Notes under the pieces: model-generated
Told to the model about the DNA's origin: nothing
Seen by the model: the letters and a program-made list of their open reading frames with translations, nothing else
Database searches by the model: none
Program-made: the position numbers and the translations under genes
Shown: positions 8,731-18,063 of the stretch, in pieces
How positions within the stretch are numbered: the first letter of the stretch is position 1
Layout: each line of letters opens with the position of its first letter
From: Aliirhizobium wenxiniae
Lineage (GTDB): Bacteria; Pseudomonadota; Alphaproteobacteria; Rhizobiales; Rhizobiaceae
Length of the DNA: 64,000 bases
Direction: 5' to 3'
Assembly (NCBI RefSeq): GCF_014201355.1
Contig: NZ_JACHEG010000001.1
Location: 1,364,001 to 1,428,000 of the forward strand

Positions 8731-10316
8731 GTCCGCGCAGGCAATTCCAGTCTACGCGTGATGCCGATCGCATCCAGAAACACTTCGTCATGACTGATGA
8801 CCAGCAACGCTCCGTCATACGCCGAAAGTCCGCGTTCCACCGTCGCTATCGAATCGAGATCCAGATGATTGGTCGGCTCATCCAGAATGAGCAATGGCGG
8901 TGGATTTGCGCCGCCAATCACGCAAGCCAGCCCTGCCCTCAGCAACTGCCCGCCGCTCAGTGTTGAGACCGGCTGCAATGCCGCGTCCGCCCGGAACATG
9001 AAGCGGGCCAAAGCCGCCCTGCATGTATTCTCGTCGGCATCCGGGTTGAGGCGACGAAAATTGTCCCGGATCGTCGTCCCCGCCTCGAGCAGGCTGACGG
9101 TCTGGTCGAGCAATGCATACTCCGTAAAGACGGACACGGTGCCCTCGGATGGCACGATCGCCCCCGTCATCGCGCGGATCAGCGTCGTTTTGCCGGAACC
9201 GTTGGACCCAACGATAGCAACCCGCTCCGGCCCGACCAGATCGAAAGAAACATCTGACAGAACGGGTGGGCCATCGCCATATCCGACACTCGCATGATCG
9301 AGCCGCATTACGGTCTTGGCCGCAGGAAGTCCGGTCGAAGCAATATGCACCGAAAACGGCTGGAGGATTTCGATCCTCTGCCTCGCCTCCGCGATCGCTT
9401 CGGATGCATGCTGCTTGCGCCGCATCGCCAACCGGGCATTCTCGCCACTCGTGGCCTCGCTTTGCATTTTCAGCCCGCCCGCAACGATCCTGGGCATGTC
9501 ACCCCGGTCTGCCTTGCGTTTGCCGGCACTATCCTTGCGGGCCTTTCTCTCCGCCTGAACCTGAGCAGTGCGAGCAATCTCATCGAACGTCTTTTCGGCA
9601 TCAGCAAGATCATGCTGAGCGGCCGCTAGTTCCAGCACCTTGCGCTCCTGAAACCTATTCCAGTTGCCTCCATACCGCCTGGCGCCGATCGTCGTCAGTT
9701 CGATGATCGCATCCATGGTTCCAAGAAGCTCACGGTCATGGCTGACCACGATCGCCCCGCCCCTCCAGCGCGACAGAAGATCGATCACCGCTGCACGTCC
9801 GTCCCTGTCGAGATTGTTGGTCGGCTCGTCCAGCAGCAAAAAATCCGGCTCGCGAAAGACCAGTGAAGCAAGCCCCGCACGCGTGCGCTGCCCGCCGGAA
9901 AGCGTGGCAAGACGTGCCTCGAGCCCGGCATCAAGACCGACTTCGGACAGGGCCGCAGCCACCCGCTCTTCAAGGAGCCAGTCGATGGTTGCGATTTCAT
10001 CAACCGTCGCACCGCCGGCAACCGCCTTGCCCAGAAGCGCAAGCTCGGTCGTCACGCCAAAAAGATCGGCAACCGTCGCGCTGTCATCGACCTGCACGCT
10101 CTGGCGCATCATGCCAATCCGGCCCTGCACGGAAACCGAACCCGTCTGTGGCTGAATGTCCCCGGCGACAAGCCTCAGGATCGTCGTCTTGCCGACACCA
10201 TTGCGGCCGACAAACCCGGCGCGCTCGGCTGAAAAACTCAGATCGATATTGGAGAAAAGATTGCGGCCGTCAGGCGTGGACCACGAAAGATTGGAAAGTG
10301 TGATGGATACAGGCAT
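8721..10316 (-). CDS. ABC-F family ATPase (ribosome-associated translation factor type)
   Basis: ABC-F proteins have two ATPase domains, no membrane part, and usually act on the ribosome to relieve stalling or antibiotic inhibition. The 531-residue product shows tandem domains: Walker A GRNGVGKTT with LSGGQRTRAGLA and LLLDEPTNNLD in the first, GSNGSGKTT with LSGGQLLRAGLA and LILDEPTNHLD in the second. A charged, coiled-coil-like linker (EERKVLELAAAQHDLADAEK onward) fits the P-site tRNA interaction region. The ATG at 10316 (MPVSITLSNLSWSTPDGR) gives the family start and has AGGGAAA upstream; the frame is open for 22 more codons but these look non-coding. It stands alone. Which ABC-F subgroup it belongs to is not clear. 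Confidence 0.9.
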   Translation of the reverse strand: MPVSITLSNLSWSTPDGRNLFSNIDLSFSAERAGFVGRNGVGKTTILRLVAGDIQPQTGSVSVQGRIGMMRQSVQVDDSATVADLFGVTTELALLGKAVAGGATVDEIATIDWLLEERVAAALSEVGLDAGLEARLATLSGGQRTRAGLASLVFREPDFLLLDEPTNNLDRDGRAAVIDLLSRWRGGAIVVSHDRELLGTMDAIIELTTIGARRYGGNWNRFQERKVLELAAAQHDLADAEKTFDEIARTAQVQAERKARKDSAGKRKADRGDMPRIVAGGLKMQSEATSGENARLAMRRKQHASEAIAEARQRIEILQPFSVHIASTGLPAAKTVMRLDHASVGYGDGPPVLSDVSFDLVGPERVAIVGSNGSGKTTLIRAMTGAIVPSEGTVSVFTEYALLDQTVSLLEAGTTIRDNFRRLNPDADENTCRAALARFMFRADAALQPVSTLSGGQLLRAGLACVIGGANPPPLLILDEPTNHLDLDSIATVERGLSAYDGALLVISHDEVFLDAIGITRRLELPARTKG

Positions 10317-10442
10317 GGATATGATTTCCCTGGATTGCAAGGCAAAGCGGCGTTGCGATCGAGATGAAATCCATTGCTGCACACATCCTGTTGGTATTGC
10401 TGACTAGCCCTTGTCTATCGGCCGAAGCCGACCAAAGCAAGG

Positions 10443-10474
10443 CGGATGGCAGAACCGGTAAGTTCTACCATCCG
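10443..10474 (-). terminator. Hairpin after the sugar ABC/Gfo-Idh operon
   Basis: Two 13-base arms (10443-10455 and 10462-10474) pair with a single mismatch around a 6-base loop, 13 bases after the oxidoreductase stop codon. T content after it on the minus strand is modest, so this is a probable 3' end signal rather than a textbook intrinsic terminator. Confidence 0.6.
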
Positions 10475-10487
10475 TGCTGGAATGCAC

Positions 10488-11660
10488 TCAGAGCTTGACC
10501 CAGGCACCGTTCCGTTTCGAAGACGCAACGCAGGCCTCAACGAAGGCGACACCCTTCACCCCGTCATCCACCGTCGGGTAGATCACCGCCTTATCGAGTT
10601 TCGTCCCCTTCTTCTTCGCGTGGATGGCACGCGCGGCTTCCGTATAGATCGTCGCGAAAGCTTCGAGATAGCCTTCAGGATGCCCCGACGGGATACGCGA
10701 CACGCGCCCTGCCGCTGCTCCAGCTCCGGCACCGTTGCGGGTAATCAGCCGCTTCTGGTCCCCGAACGGGGTGAACCACAGATAATTAGGGTTCTCCTGG
10801 CTCCACTCCAGCCCGCCCTTTTCGCCATAGACGCGCAGCTTCAAACCGTTCTCGTTGCCCGGTGCCACTTGGCTGCACCAGAGCATGCCTTTCGCCCCTT
10901 CGGCAAAACGCAGCATCACATGTGCATTGTCATCCAGCCTGCGGCCCGGCACGAAACTGTCGAGATCGGCAGCAAGGCTTTCGAGCGTAAGCCCGGTGAC
11001 GAAGGAGGCAAGGTTATAGGCATGCGTGCCGATATCGCCCGTCGAGCCGCCGGCACCGGATTGAGCCGGGTCGGTGCGCCACACCGCCTGTTTCGCACCC
11101 GTCTGCTCGGCAGCTTCGGTCAACCAGTCCTGCGCATATTCCACCTGCACCACGCGGATCTTACCGAGATCGCCATTGGCGATCATCTCCCGCGCCTGCC
11201 GCACCATCGGATAACCGGTGTAATTATGCGTCAGGATGAACAGCGCATCGCTTTCGTCGGCAAGCTTCTTCAGCTTCTTCGCGTCAGCCAGATTGGATGT
11301 CAGCGGCTTGTCGCAGATCACATGGATGCCACGCTTCAGGAATTCCCGCGCCGCTTCGTAATGCACATGGTTGGGCGTGACGATCGACACCGCCTCGATA
11401 CCGTCCTTCAAACGCGCCTCACGGATCGCCATGTCCTTGTAGGAACCATAGGTGCGCGACGCATCAAGCCCGAGTTCCCGCCCCGAGGCCAAAGCCTTTT
11501 CCGGGGTCGACGACAACGCGCCCGCAACAAGCTCGAACTGGTCGTCCAACCTGGCTGCCATGCGATGAACCGCACCGATAAAGGCGCCCGAACCACCGCC
11601 CACCATGCCGAGCCTGATCCGCGGCTCGCGCGCATCGTCCTGTTTGCCTTCGATTGCCAT
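10488..11660 (-). CDS. Gfo/Idh/MocA family NAD(P)-dependent oxidoreductase
   Basis: These enzymes oxidise or reduce sugars, inositols and their derivatives. The 390-residue product has an N-terminal Rossmann fold (IRLGMVGGGSGAFIG, glycine motif about 19-25), the conserved DKPLT (EKP-type) motif near 130 with its catalytic-site lysine, and a C-terminal substrate domain with GDIGTHAYN carrying the family Asp/His pair. The start at 11660 is preceded by GGGGGA. It is last in a minus-strand operon with a TIM-barrel isomerase (10 bases away) and an rbs-type importer, suggesting it processes the imported sugar. Substrate unknown. Confidence 0.88.
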   Translation of the reverse strand: MAIEGKQDDAREPRIRLGMVGGGSGAFIGAVHRMAARLDDQFELVAGALSSTPEKALASGRELGLDASRTYGSYKDMAIREARLKDGIEAVSIVTPNHVHYEAAREFLKRGIHVICDKPLTSNLADAKKLKKLADESDALFILTHNYTGYPMVRQAREMIANGDLGKIRVVQVEYAQDWLTEAAEQTGAKQAVWRTDPAQSGAGGSTGDIGTHAYNLASFVTGLTLESLAADLDSFVPGRRLDDNAHVMLRFAEGAKGMLWCSQVAPGNENGLKLRVYGEKGGLEWSQENPNYLWFTPFGDQKRLITRNGAGAGAAAGRVSRIPSGHPEGYLEAFATIYTEAARAIHAKKKGTKLDKAVIYPTVDDGVKGVAFVEACVASSKRNGAWVKL

Positions 11661-11670
11661 GACGTCCCCC

Positions 11671-12723
11671 TTAAAGCCCCAGCATCCGCCGGTTCGCCGC
11701 CTCGTCCGTACCGCCGGCGGCAAAGTCGTCGAATGCGTGTTCGGTGACGCGGATGATATGTGCCTTGACGAATTCGGCACCTTCCCGCGCCCCGTCTTCC
11801 GGATGTTTCAGCGCGCATTCCCACTCGACCACGGCCCAGCCGTCAAAATCGTTTGCCGCCATCTTGGAAAAGATCGAACCGAAATCCACCTGACCGTCAC
11901 CCGGCGAACGGAAGCGGCCGGCGCGGTTCACCCAGCTCTGAAAACCGCCATAAACGCCCTGTCGGCCGGTCGGATTGAATTCCGCGTCCTTGACGTGGAA
12001 CATCTTGATCCGGTCCTTGTAGATGTCGATGTTGTCGAGATAATCGAGGCATTGCAGCACGTAATGCGACGGATCGTATAGCATGTTGGCGCGCGGATGG
12101 TTTTTGACGCGCTCCAGGAACATCTCGAAGGTGATGCCGTCATGCAGGTCCTCGCTCGGATGGATCTCGTAGCACACGTCGACATCGTTTTCGTCGGCAT
12201 GGTTCAGGATCGGCGTCCAGCGTTTCGCCAGTTCGTCGAAGGCAGTCTCGACCAGACCGGCCGGACGCTGCGGAAACGGATAGAGATACGGCCAGACAAG
12301 CGCGCCTGAGAAGGTCGCATGCGCCTTGATGCCGAGATGTTTCGAGGCGGTGATCGCCATCTTCACCTGTTCGACCGCCCATTCCTGACGAGCCTTGGGA
12401 TTGCCGCGCACTTCCGGCGCTGCAAAACCGTCGAACACCTCGTCATAGGCGGGATGCACAGCCACAAGCTGGCCCTGAAGATGGGTGGAGAGTTCCGTGA
12501 TCTCGACACCGTTTTCCCGCGCCTTGCCGGCCAGCTCGTCACAATAATCCTTCGAGGTGGAGGCCTTTTTCAGGTCGATCAGCTGGCTCGCCCAGGTCGG
12601 CACCTGCACACCGATATAGCCCTTGTCCGCCGCCCATTTGGTGATCCCGTCCCAGCTATTGAACGGCGCTGCATCACCCGCGAACTGCCCGAGAAAGATG
12701 CCGGGTCCCTTGATCGTCTTCAT
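11671..12723 (-). CDS. Sugar phosphate isomerase/epimerase-like TIM-barrel protein (AP_endonuc_2 fold)
   Basis: The 350-residue product fits the xylose isomerase-like TIM-barrel family (PF01261), whose members isomerise, epimerise or dehydrate sugars and inositol derivatives using a divalent metal. Candidate metal ligands are visible in CYEIHPSED (Glu, His), YDPSHY (Asp, His), MFHVKDAEF (His, Asp) and VVEWEC (Glu). It lies between the substrate-binding protein and the Gfo/Idh gene; such pairs often act in sequence on 3-keto or inositol-type intermediates. It is not a canonical XylA, which is encoded separately at 19492-20802. Confidence 0.86.
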   Translation of the reverse strand: MKTIKGPGIFLGQFAGDAAPFNSWDGITKWAADKGYIGVQVPTWASQLIDLKKASTSKDYCDELAGKARENGVEITELSTHLQGQLVAVHPAYDEVFDGFAAPEVRGNPKARQEWAVEQVKMAITASKHLGIKAHATFSGALVWPYLYPFPQRPAGLVETAFDELAKRWTPILNHADENDVDVCYEIHPSEDLHDGITFEMFLERVKNHPRANMLYDPSHYVLQCLDYLDNIDIYKDRIKMFHVKDAEFNPTGRQGVYGGFQSWVNRAGRFRSPGDGQVDFGSIFSKMAANDFDGWAVVEWECALKHPEDGAREGAEFVKAHIIRVTEHAFDDFAAGGTDEAANRRMLGL

Positions 12724-12802
12724 GAAAAATACCTCCGCTTATACAATTCAGAACATGGAACGAGCGCGCAGGCTGACAACCATGCGCGCTCGAAAAGGCC
12801 GA

Positions 12803-13768
12803 TCAGAACGGCGAGTCGGCGAAATAGAAGCTCTCCGCATTATCCTTGGTGATCAGCGTGGCATCGAGGATGTAGTTGCCGCTCACCGGAACCTGGTCAT
12901 AGAAATTGCCGGCCGTCAGCTCCATGGCGGTCGCCACCATGGCCGGAGGATAGAGCACGTTGACCGGCATCATCTTGTCGCCATCCATGACCTTCTTGAT
13001 CATGTCTTTCGAACCGGCACCGCCGATGACATATTTGATGTCGGTACGCTTGGCCTGCTGAATGGCTTCCAGCACGCCGACAGCCATGTCGTCATCCTGG
13101 CACCAGACTACGTCGATCTTCGGATATTTGGTGAGATAGTCCTGCATCACGCGAAAAGCGTCGTCGCGGCTCCAGTTGCCGTACTGGCGATCGAGAACCT
13201 TCACCTTCGAGCCAGCAATGCCCTTGTCGAAACCGTCCTGGCGCTGCTGATCGATCGGGATCGGCAGTCCGCGAATGATGACGACTTCGGCTTCCGGCGT
13301 CGTCTTGGCGATATACTGGCCGGCGACCTCACCAAGCGCCGGGTTGTTACCGGCCACATAGAGATCGCGGATCGTGTTGTCGTTGACGGAAGGCGCGCGG
13401 TCGACCAGCGCCACGAACTTGCCGTCATCCTTCACCTGCTGGATGGCCGATACGAGCTGGTCGGGATCGGTCGGCAGGATGACGAGCGCATCGATACCCT
13501 GCACGGCCAGATCCTGCACGGCATTCGCCTGGCTTGCCGGGTCGGCCGATGTCTTGACAATGACGTTCAAACCCTTGTGTTCGGCCATCAAAAGCTTGGC
13601 CACGCGTTCGGCATGGAAGACCACGCCGGCGGTCCAGCCATGGTCTGCAGCCGGGATGGAAACGCCGATCGTCACCTTCTTTGCCTCCTGGGCAAAAGTC
13701 GTCGCCGGCACTGCTAAGGCAAATGCCGTCAGCGCCGCCGCGGCATAGCCCAATAATCTCTTGTGCAT
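12803..13768 (-). CDS. Sugar ABC transporter periplasmic substrate-binding protein (RbsB/XylF type)
   Basis: The 321-residue product is a periplasmic-binding protein of the pentose/ribose class (Peripla_BP_4). It begins with a signal peptide (MHKRLLGYAAAALTAFALA.. ending near TTFAQ) and continues with the family pattern VTIGVSIPAADHGWTAGV, DALVILPTDPDQL, LVDRAPS and VVWCQDDDMAVGVLEA. It binds the sugar and delivers it to the permease encoded upstream at 13852-14853. The xylose-type operator before this operon (16512-16527) makes xylose or a related pentose a reasonable guess, but residues alone do not settle it. Confidence 0.9.
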   Translation of the reverse strand: MHKRLLGYAAAALTAFALAVPATTFAQEAKKVTIGVSIPAADHGWTAGVVFHAERVAKLLMAEHKGLNVIVKTSADPASQANAVQDLAVQGIDALVILPTDPDQLVSAIQQVKDDGKFVALVDRAPSVNDNTIRDLYVAGNNPALGEVAGQYIAKTTPEAEVVIIRGLPIPIDQQRQDGFDKGIAGSKVKVLDRQYGNWSRDDAFRVMQDYLTKYPKIDVVWCQDDDMAVGVLEAIQQAKRTDIKYVIGGAGSKDMIKKVMDGDKMMPVNVLYPPAMVATAMELTAGNFYDQVPVSGNYILDATLITKDNAESFYFADSPF

Positions 13769-13851
13769 GTTCTCTCTCCCAAGGTTTAAGGGGTGATCTC
13801 CTCCTGACCGGGCTTAACCCCAGATAGCCCGGCCTATTCGCGAATGCCCCC

Positions 13852-14853
13852 TTACTTCCGCATCAGCGACCGCTGCACCAGCATGGCAATGATGATGATC
13901 GCCCCCTGGATTGCGCCGATCAGATATTCGCTGACGAAGTTGGAAAGCAGCATGATGTTGCCGACGATCTCGAGAATGAAGGCACCGCAAACCGTGCCCC
14001 AGATCCGCCCGACACCACCCCTCAATGCCGTGCCGCCAACGACGACCGCCGTGATTGCCTGCAGTTCCCAAAGAATGCCCGTCGTTGCCGAAGTCGAGCC
14101 GAGACGCGGCACATAGATGATCACCGCCACCGCCACGCAAAGCCCCTGTACGACGTAGGCAATGGTGCGGACCTTTTGGACGGAGATACCCGAATACCGC
14201 GCCACTTCTTCGTTCGAGCCGACGGCGATCAGGTGTCGGCCATAACGTGTGCGATAGAGCACGAAGGCGGCCAGTGCTGCAGTGGCGAAGATGACGATGA
14301 TCGGGATCGGAATACCGAAGATATCGCCGAAATAGACCGGGCGATAAAGCTGCTGCAGCTCGCGGTCCCGCACGGTTATCGAACCGCCCTGGCTAAGCCA
14401 GGTCGTCAATCCGCGATAGATGCCCATGGTTCCGAGCGTGGCAATGAAGGGCTCGATCTTGCCGACGGTCGTGATTAGCCCGTTTGCCAGCCCGCAGGCG
14501 GCTCCTAGACCAAGGGCCACCAGCATCGCGGCCACCAGCATTAGCATCGGATCGCCGATCGCACCGGTATTCATGAACAGGATCATCAGGCTCGCCACGA
14601 AGGCGACCATTGCCCCGACGGAAAGGTCGAGCCCACCCGACGAGATCACATAGGTTGCGCCGAGTGCGATGATCGCGATGAAGGCGCTGCGGGTGATGAC
14701 GTTGGTAAGATTTGCGATGGAGACGAAATTCGGATTGGCGAAATATCCGAGCACCAGAAGCAGGGCGAGCGCCACGAATGGCGCAATCGCCGCCATGTCC
14801 CAGTCCCGCGATGTCTTCGGCACCCTGGCCGTATCGGTCGTCGCCGCACTCAT
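13852..14853 (-). CDS. Sugar ABC transporter permease (RbsC/XylH type)
   Basis: The 333-residue hydrophobic product has about ten membrane helices and the BPD_transp_2 pattern, including SGGLDLSVGAMVAF near 70-83 and TVVVGGTALRGGVGRIWG-like sequence near 270-287. It forms the channel of the importer with the ATPase encoded immediately upstream. Its ATG overlaps the ATPase stop codon by 4 bases, indicating translational coupling. Confidence 0.92.
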   Translation of the reverse strand: MSAATTDTARVPKTSRDWDMAAIAPFVALALLLVLGYFANPNFVSIANLTNVITRSAFIAIIALGATYVISSGGLDLSVGAMVAFVASLMILFMNTGAIGDPMLMLVAAMLVALGLGAACGLANGLITTVGKIEPFIATLGTMGIYRGLTTWLSQGGSITVRDRELQQLYRPVYFGDIFGIPIPIIVIFATAALAAFVLYRTRYGRHLIAVGSNEEVARYSGISVQKVRTIAYVVQGLCVAVAVIIYVPRLGSTSATTGILWELQAITAVVVGGTALRGGVGRIWGTVCGAFILEIVGNIMLLSNFVSEYLIGAIQGAIIIIAMLVQRSLMRK

Positions 14854-16385
14854 GCCACCGCTCCTGCATTCACGCCCGTGGCAAGCTCAACGATCTCGTT
14901 TTCGGTCATGTGCTCTCCCTGAACCTCACCGACGATCCTCCCCGTCCGCATCACCAGAATGCGATCGCAGATGCCGATCAGTTCCGGCATCTCGGAGGAG
15001 ACGACAATGATCGACCGCCCCTCTTCGGCCAAGGCCGCGATGAATTTGTAGATCTGTTCCTTGTTGCCGATATCGATGCCGCGCGTCGGCTCGTCGATGA
15101 TGACGATCTGCGGGTCGAGCATCATCATCTTGGCAAGCAGAAGCTTCTGCTGGTTGCCGCCGGAAAGCTGTCCGGCAAGAATGTTCTTCGTCCCCGTCCG
15201 GATATCAAAATCCTCGATCGCCCTGTCCAGAGCTTCGGCCTCGCGTTTCCTGTCGATCTGCAGCCCGCGAATGAATTTTCCAAGCGAGGCAAGTGTCAGG
15301 TTGACCCGAAGATCCTTGGTGAGCAGCAGCCCCTTGCCCTTCCGGTCCTCGGAAAGATAGGCGACACCGGCTTTCAGGCTCGAATGCACATCGGTGAATG
15401 AGACCGGATGACCATTCAGCACCACCTTGCCCTTGGCCGGCCGCAAACCCACGAGCCCTTCCATCAGCTCGGTGCGTCCGGCGCCGATCAGCCCGGCGAA
15501 ACCGAGGATCTCGCCTTTCCGAAGCGTGAAACCGGCGTCGCGCGCAAAACCCGGGACGTCGAACCCTTCAACCTCGAGCACCGCCTGACGCACCTCGGCC
15601 GCATGCCGGTCGGGATAAAGCTTGGCAACATCGCGCCCCACCATCAGCCGCGCCATATCCGCCGGCTGAAGGTCCGCCGCATCATGCGAACCGACAAGCC
15701 GCCCGTCACGCAGAACGGTGACACGGTCGGCAATCTCCTTCACTTCCGGCAGCCGGTGCGAGATGTAGAGCACGCCGACACCCTTGGCGCGGATATCGCG
15801 AATGACCTTCAGCAATGCCTCGGTCTCATGCGGCGTCAGTGATGCTGTCGGTTCGTCGAAGATGACGATCCGGTGCGGTACCAAAAGCACGCGGGCGATC
15901 TGCACCAGCTGACGCTGGGCGATGGAAAGCCGCGAGACAATCGTATCCGGATCGATATATCCGCCGAGATCGACGATCGCCTGCCGTGCACCGGAACGCA
16001 TCGCCTGATCGTCGACGACCAGTCCCTTCCTCAGCTCACGACCGAGATAGATGTTCTGCGCCACCGTCAGGTCGGGGGAGAGCAGTATCTCCTGATGCAC
16101 CAGCACGATACCGTGGTCTTCCGCATCCACCGGACCGGAGAAACTCACCGCAGCGCCATCGATCCTGATCTCGCCGCGCGTCGGCTGATGATTGCCGGCA
16201 AGGATCTTCATCAATGTCGATTTGCCGGCGCCGTTCTCACCGATGATCGCATGCACCTCGCCGGCGCGAACGGTGAGTGAAATATCCTTCAGGACCTCGA
16301 TGATCCCGAACGTCTTCGAAAGGCCGCTGGCTTCGAGCAGCGGCGGACTTATGGATGAATCAACGGTTGCGGGGGATACAGTCAT
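14850..16385 (-). CDS. Sugar ABC transporter ATP-binding protein, double ATPase (RbsA/XylG type)
   Basis: The 511-residue product has two fused nucleotide-binding domains. The first has [24 protein letters not shown] and IVIFDEPTASLT. The second has the degenerate Walker A GLIGAGRTE typical of this family, then LSGGNQQKLLLAKMM and IVIIDEPTRGID. It powers the importer with the permease that overlaps its end. The ATG at 16385 has GAGG upstream; an upstream in-frame extension to 16460 is rejected because it would run through the leader. As first gene of the operon it lies about 125 bases from a TGAGGTACGTA operator. Confidence 0.93.
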   Translation of the reverse strand: MTVSPATVDSSISPPLLEASGLSKTFGIIEVLKDISLTVRAGEVHAIIGENGAGKSTLMKILAGNHQPTRGEIRIDGAAVSFSGPVDAEDHGIVLVHQEILLSPDLTVAQNIYLGRELRKGLVVDDQAMRSGARQAIVDLGGYIDPDTIVSRLSIAQRQLVQIARVLLVPHRIVIFDEPTASLTPHETEALLKVIRDIRAKGVGVLYISHRLPEVKEIADRVTVLRDGRLVGSHDAADLQPADMARLMVGRDVAKLYPDRHAAEVRQAVLEVEGFDVPGFARDAGFTLRKGEILGFAGLIGAGRTELMEGLVGLRPAKGKVVLNGHPVSFTDVHSSLKAGVAYLSEDRKGKGLLLTKDLRVNLTLASLGKFIRGLQIDRKREAEALDRAIEDFDIRTGTKNILAGQLSGGNQQKLLLAKMMMLDPQIVIIDEPTRGIDIGNKEQIYKFIAALAEEGRSIIVVSSEMPELIGICDRILVMRTGRIVGEVQGEHMTENEIVELATGVNAGAVA

Positions 16386-16511
16386 CCACCCGACCTCAAA
16401 TTCACGAGCGTCGTGAAACGGCCGCCATGCGACACGCCCCCAACGCCTGCCTCCTCGCAAGCGATGTGGTGCACCTGAAATCCTCCCTGTATTTCAGGCT
16501 ATCCAAGAATA

Positions 16512-16527
16512 TGAGGTACGTAAAGCA
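16512..16527. promoter_or_regulatory. Putative LacI/XylR-type operator before the sugar ABC operon
   Basis: TGAGGTACGTAAAGCA matches 13 of 16 positions of the perfect palindrome before xylA (20842-20857) and keeps the central CG step favoured by LacI-family repressors. It lies in the leader of the minus-strand operon that begins at 16385. Confidence 0.7.
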
Positions 16528-16551
16528 GAATTGAACGTCAACTCTACGTCA

Positions 16552-16890
16552 TTACTCGGAACGTCTGAAGGTCCCGACCTTGGCCATTACCTCGCCGGGG
16601 ATCTGATAATCCTTCGCCACATCGGGACCATTGCTCAAACCGCACAACTCGCGCTGGACAAAAAGCCCCCAGACGGCTTCGGCAGCATCCTGCAAGAGAT
16701 CCAGACGCTTTGCCTCAGCCTTGCCGGCATGATCGGCATCCCATTTCCGAAGCTTTTCAAGGCTGGCCTCCACCTGCCGTCCATTTCGCCCCAGTGCGCT
16801 CGCACGCTCCTCGACGATCTCGTATTCCAGGGCGCTCAATCCGCTCTGAAGCGATGGCGAGCCGAAGAATTGCGGTGCACGAACTGACAT
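16552..16890 (-). CDS. Small conserved hypothetical protein
   Basis: The 112-residue product is soluble, mostly helical by eye, with no signal peptide or membrane segment and no motif I can name. Its core (LQSGLSALEYEIVEERASALGRNG.. ) resembles short rhizobial proteins grouped as a DUF (possibly DUF6665), which I cannot confirm. It has its own AAGGAGAT ribosome-binding site and is oriented toward the sugar operon, but the operator at 16512-16527 lies between, so it is probably not part of that operon. Confidence 0.6.
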   Translation of the reverse strand: MSVRAPQFFGSPSLQSGLSALEYEIVEERASALGRNGRQVEASLEKLRKWDADHAGKAEAKRLDLLQDAAEAVWGLFVQRELCGLSNGPDVAKDYQIPGEVMAKVGTFRRSE

Positions 16891-17031
16891 GAAGATCTCC
16901 TTGATGTTTGCCGCACGGTTCTAGCCGACCGCTTGCCGCCCCGATAATGCGCCATGTCAAAACGCGGCCCAAGCCCGGCTTCAACTCTGCGTTATGAAAA
17001 GTTGAGCGCAAAAGTTGCGCGACCTTTCCGC

Positions 17032-17928
17032 TCAGGCCGTCTTGATGAAATCGATGAAAGCCCTGAGCGGCGCCGGCACCAGCCGACGGCCGGGATAATA
17101 GAGAAACGGCCCTGAAAATTCAGGCCACCAATCCTCCAGCACCGGCTCCAGCGCCCCGCTGTCTATATATGGGCGCAGCCAATCCTCGAATAACGTGACG
17201 ATGCCCGCTCCCGCCTTGGCGCAATCGACCGCCAGATCGACGCCGCCGCCTGTCTGTACGATCAGCGCGGCGGGCGGATCGATCAGCACCGTCTCTCCGT
17301 TCCGTTCGAATTCCCAATCCGGCATCGAGCCACTGGCGAAACGATTGCGGATACAGGCATGCTCCATCAGCTCGCGCGGATGTGTGGGCCGGCCGCGCCG
17401 ATCGAGATAATCCTTCGAGGCAACAGCAGCGAACCGCTGGGTACGCGGGCCGATCGGCACTGCGATCATGTCCTGCGCCAGCCGCTCGTCATAACGGATA
17501 CCGGCATCGCAGCCGGCGGCGATCACGTCGACAAAACTGTCCTCGATCATCAGCTCCAGCCGGATATCCGGATAGGAGGCCAGAAACCGCGGCACGATCG
17601 ACGGCAAGACCAGCCGCGCCGCGCTGACCGGCACGTTCAGCTTCAGCACACCCGCAGGCCGCTCGCGAAACCCGTTGACCACATCGAGCGCCGCTTCCAT
17701 TTCCGCCAGCGCCGGCGCCAGCCGGTCGATAAGCCCCTGCCCCGCCTCGGTCGTCGCCACGCTGCGTGTCGTCCGGTTGAGCAGCCGCACGCCAAGCTGC
17801 GTTTCCAGCCGCCGCACGGCATCGCTCAATCCCGATGCACTGCCACCGCTGATACGCGCCCCCTCGCGAAATCCGCCGGCCCGCGCCACGGTGAGGAAGG
17901 CCTGCAGATCGCTGATTTCCACACCCAT
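17032..17928 (-). CDS. LysR family transcriptional regulator
   Basis: The 298-residue product has the LysR N-terminal helix-turn-helix (DLQAFLTVARAGGFREGARISGGSASGLSDAVRRLE, about 6-43) and a C-terminal effector domain of the substrate-binding type. The stretch VGVRLLNRTTRSVATTEAG-like sequence near 46-63 is typical of the family. It is divergent from the PdxI-like aldo/keto reductase gene at 18064 with about 135 bases between, so it is the obvious candidate regulator of that gene; no clear inverted repeat stands out there. Inducer unknown. Confidence 0.92.
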   Translation of the reverse strand: MGVEISDLQAFLTVARAGGFREGARISGGSASGLSDAVRRLETQLGVRLLNRTTRSVATTEAGQGLIDRLAPALAEMEAALDVVNGFRERPAGVLKLNVPVSAARLVLPSIVPRFLASYPDIRLELMIEDSFVDVIAAGCDAGIRYDERLAQDMIAVPIGPRTQRFAAVASKDYLDRRGRPTHPRELMEHACIRNRFASGSMPDWEFERNGETVLIDPPAALIVQTGGGVDLAVDCAKAGAGIVTLFEDWLRPYIDSGALEPVLEDWWPEFSGPFLYYPGRRLVPAPLRAFIDFIKTA

Positions 17929-18063
17929 GAAATATGCTTTCTATTGTCCGCTTTAGCGTACAGACTATCCGAATTGTGCAGACTTATAAAGGGAACGCCC
18001 GCGCGCTATTTCCATTTCACCGAAGATCACGAACAACTGGCGATCAGCAAAAGGAGCATCCCC

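Noticed and set aside
17359..18063. Upstream extension of the aldo/keto reductase frame
   Set aside because: It would overlap the divergent LysR gene and its promoter; the family N-terminus begins at 18064.
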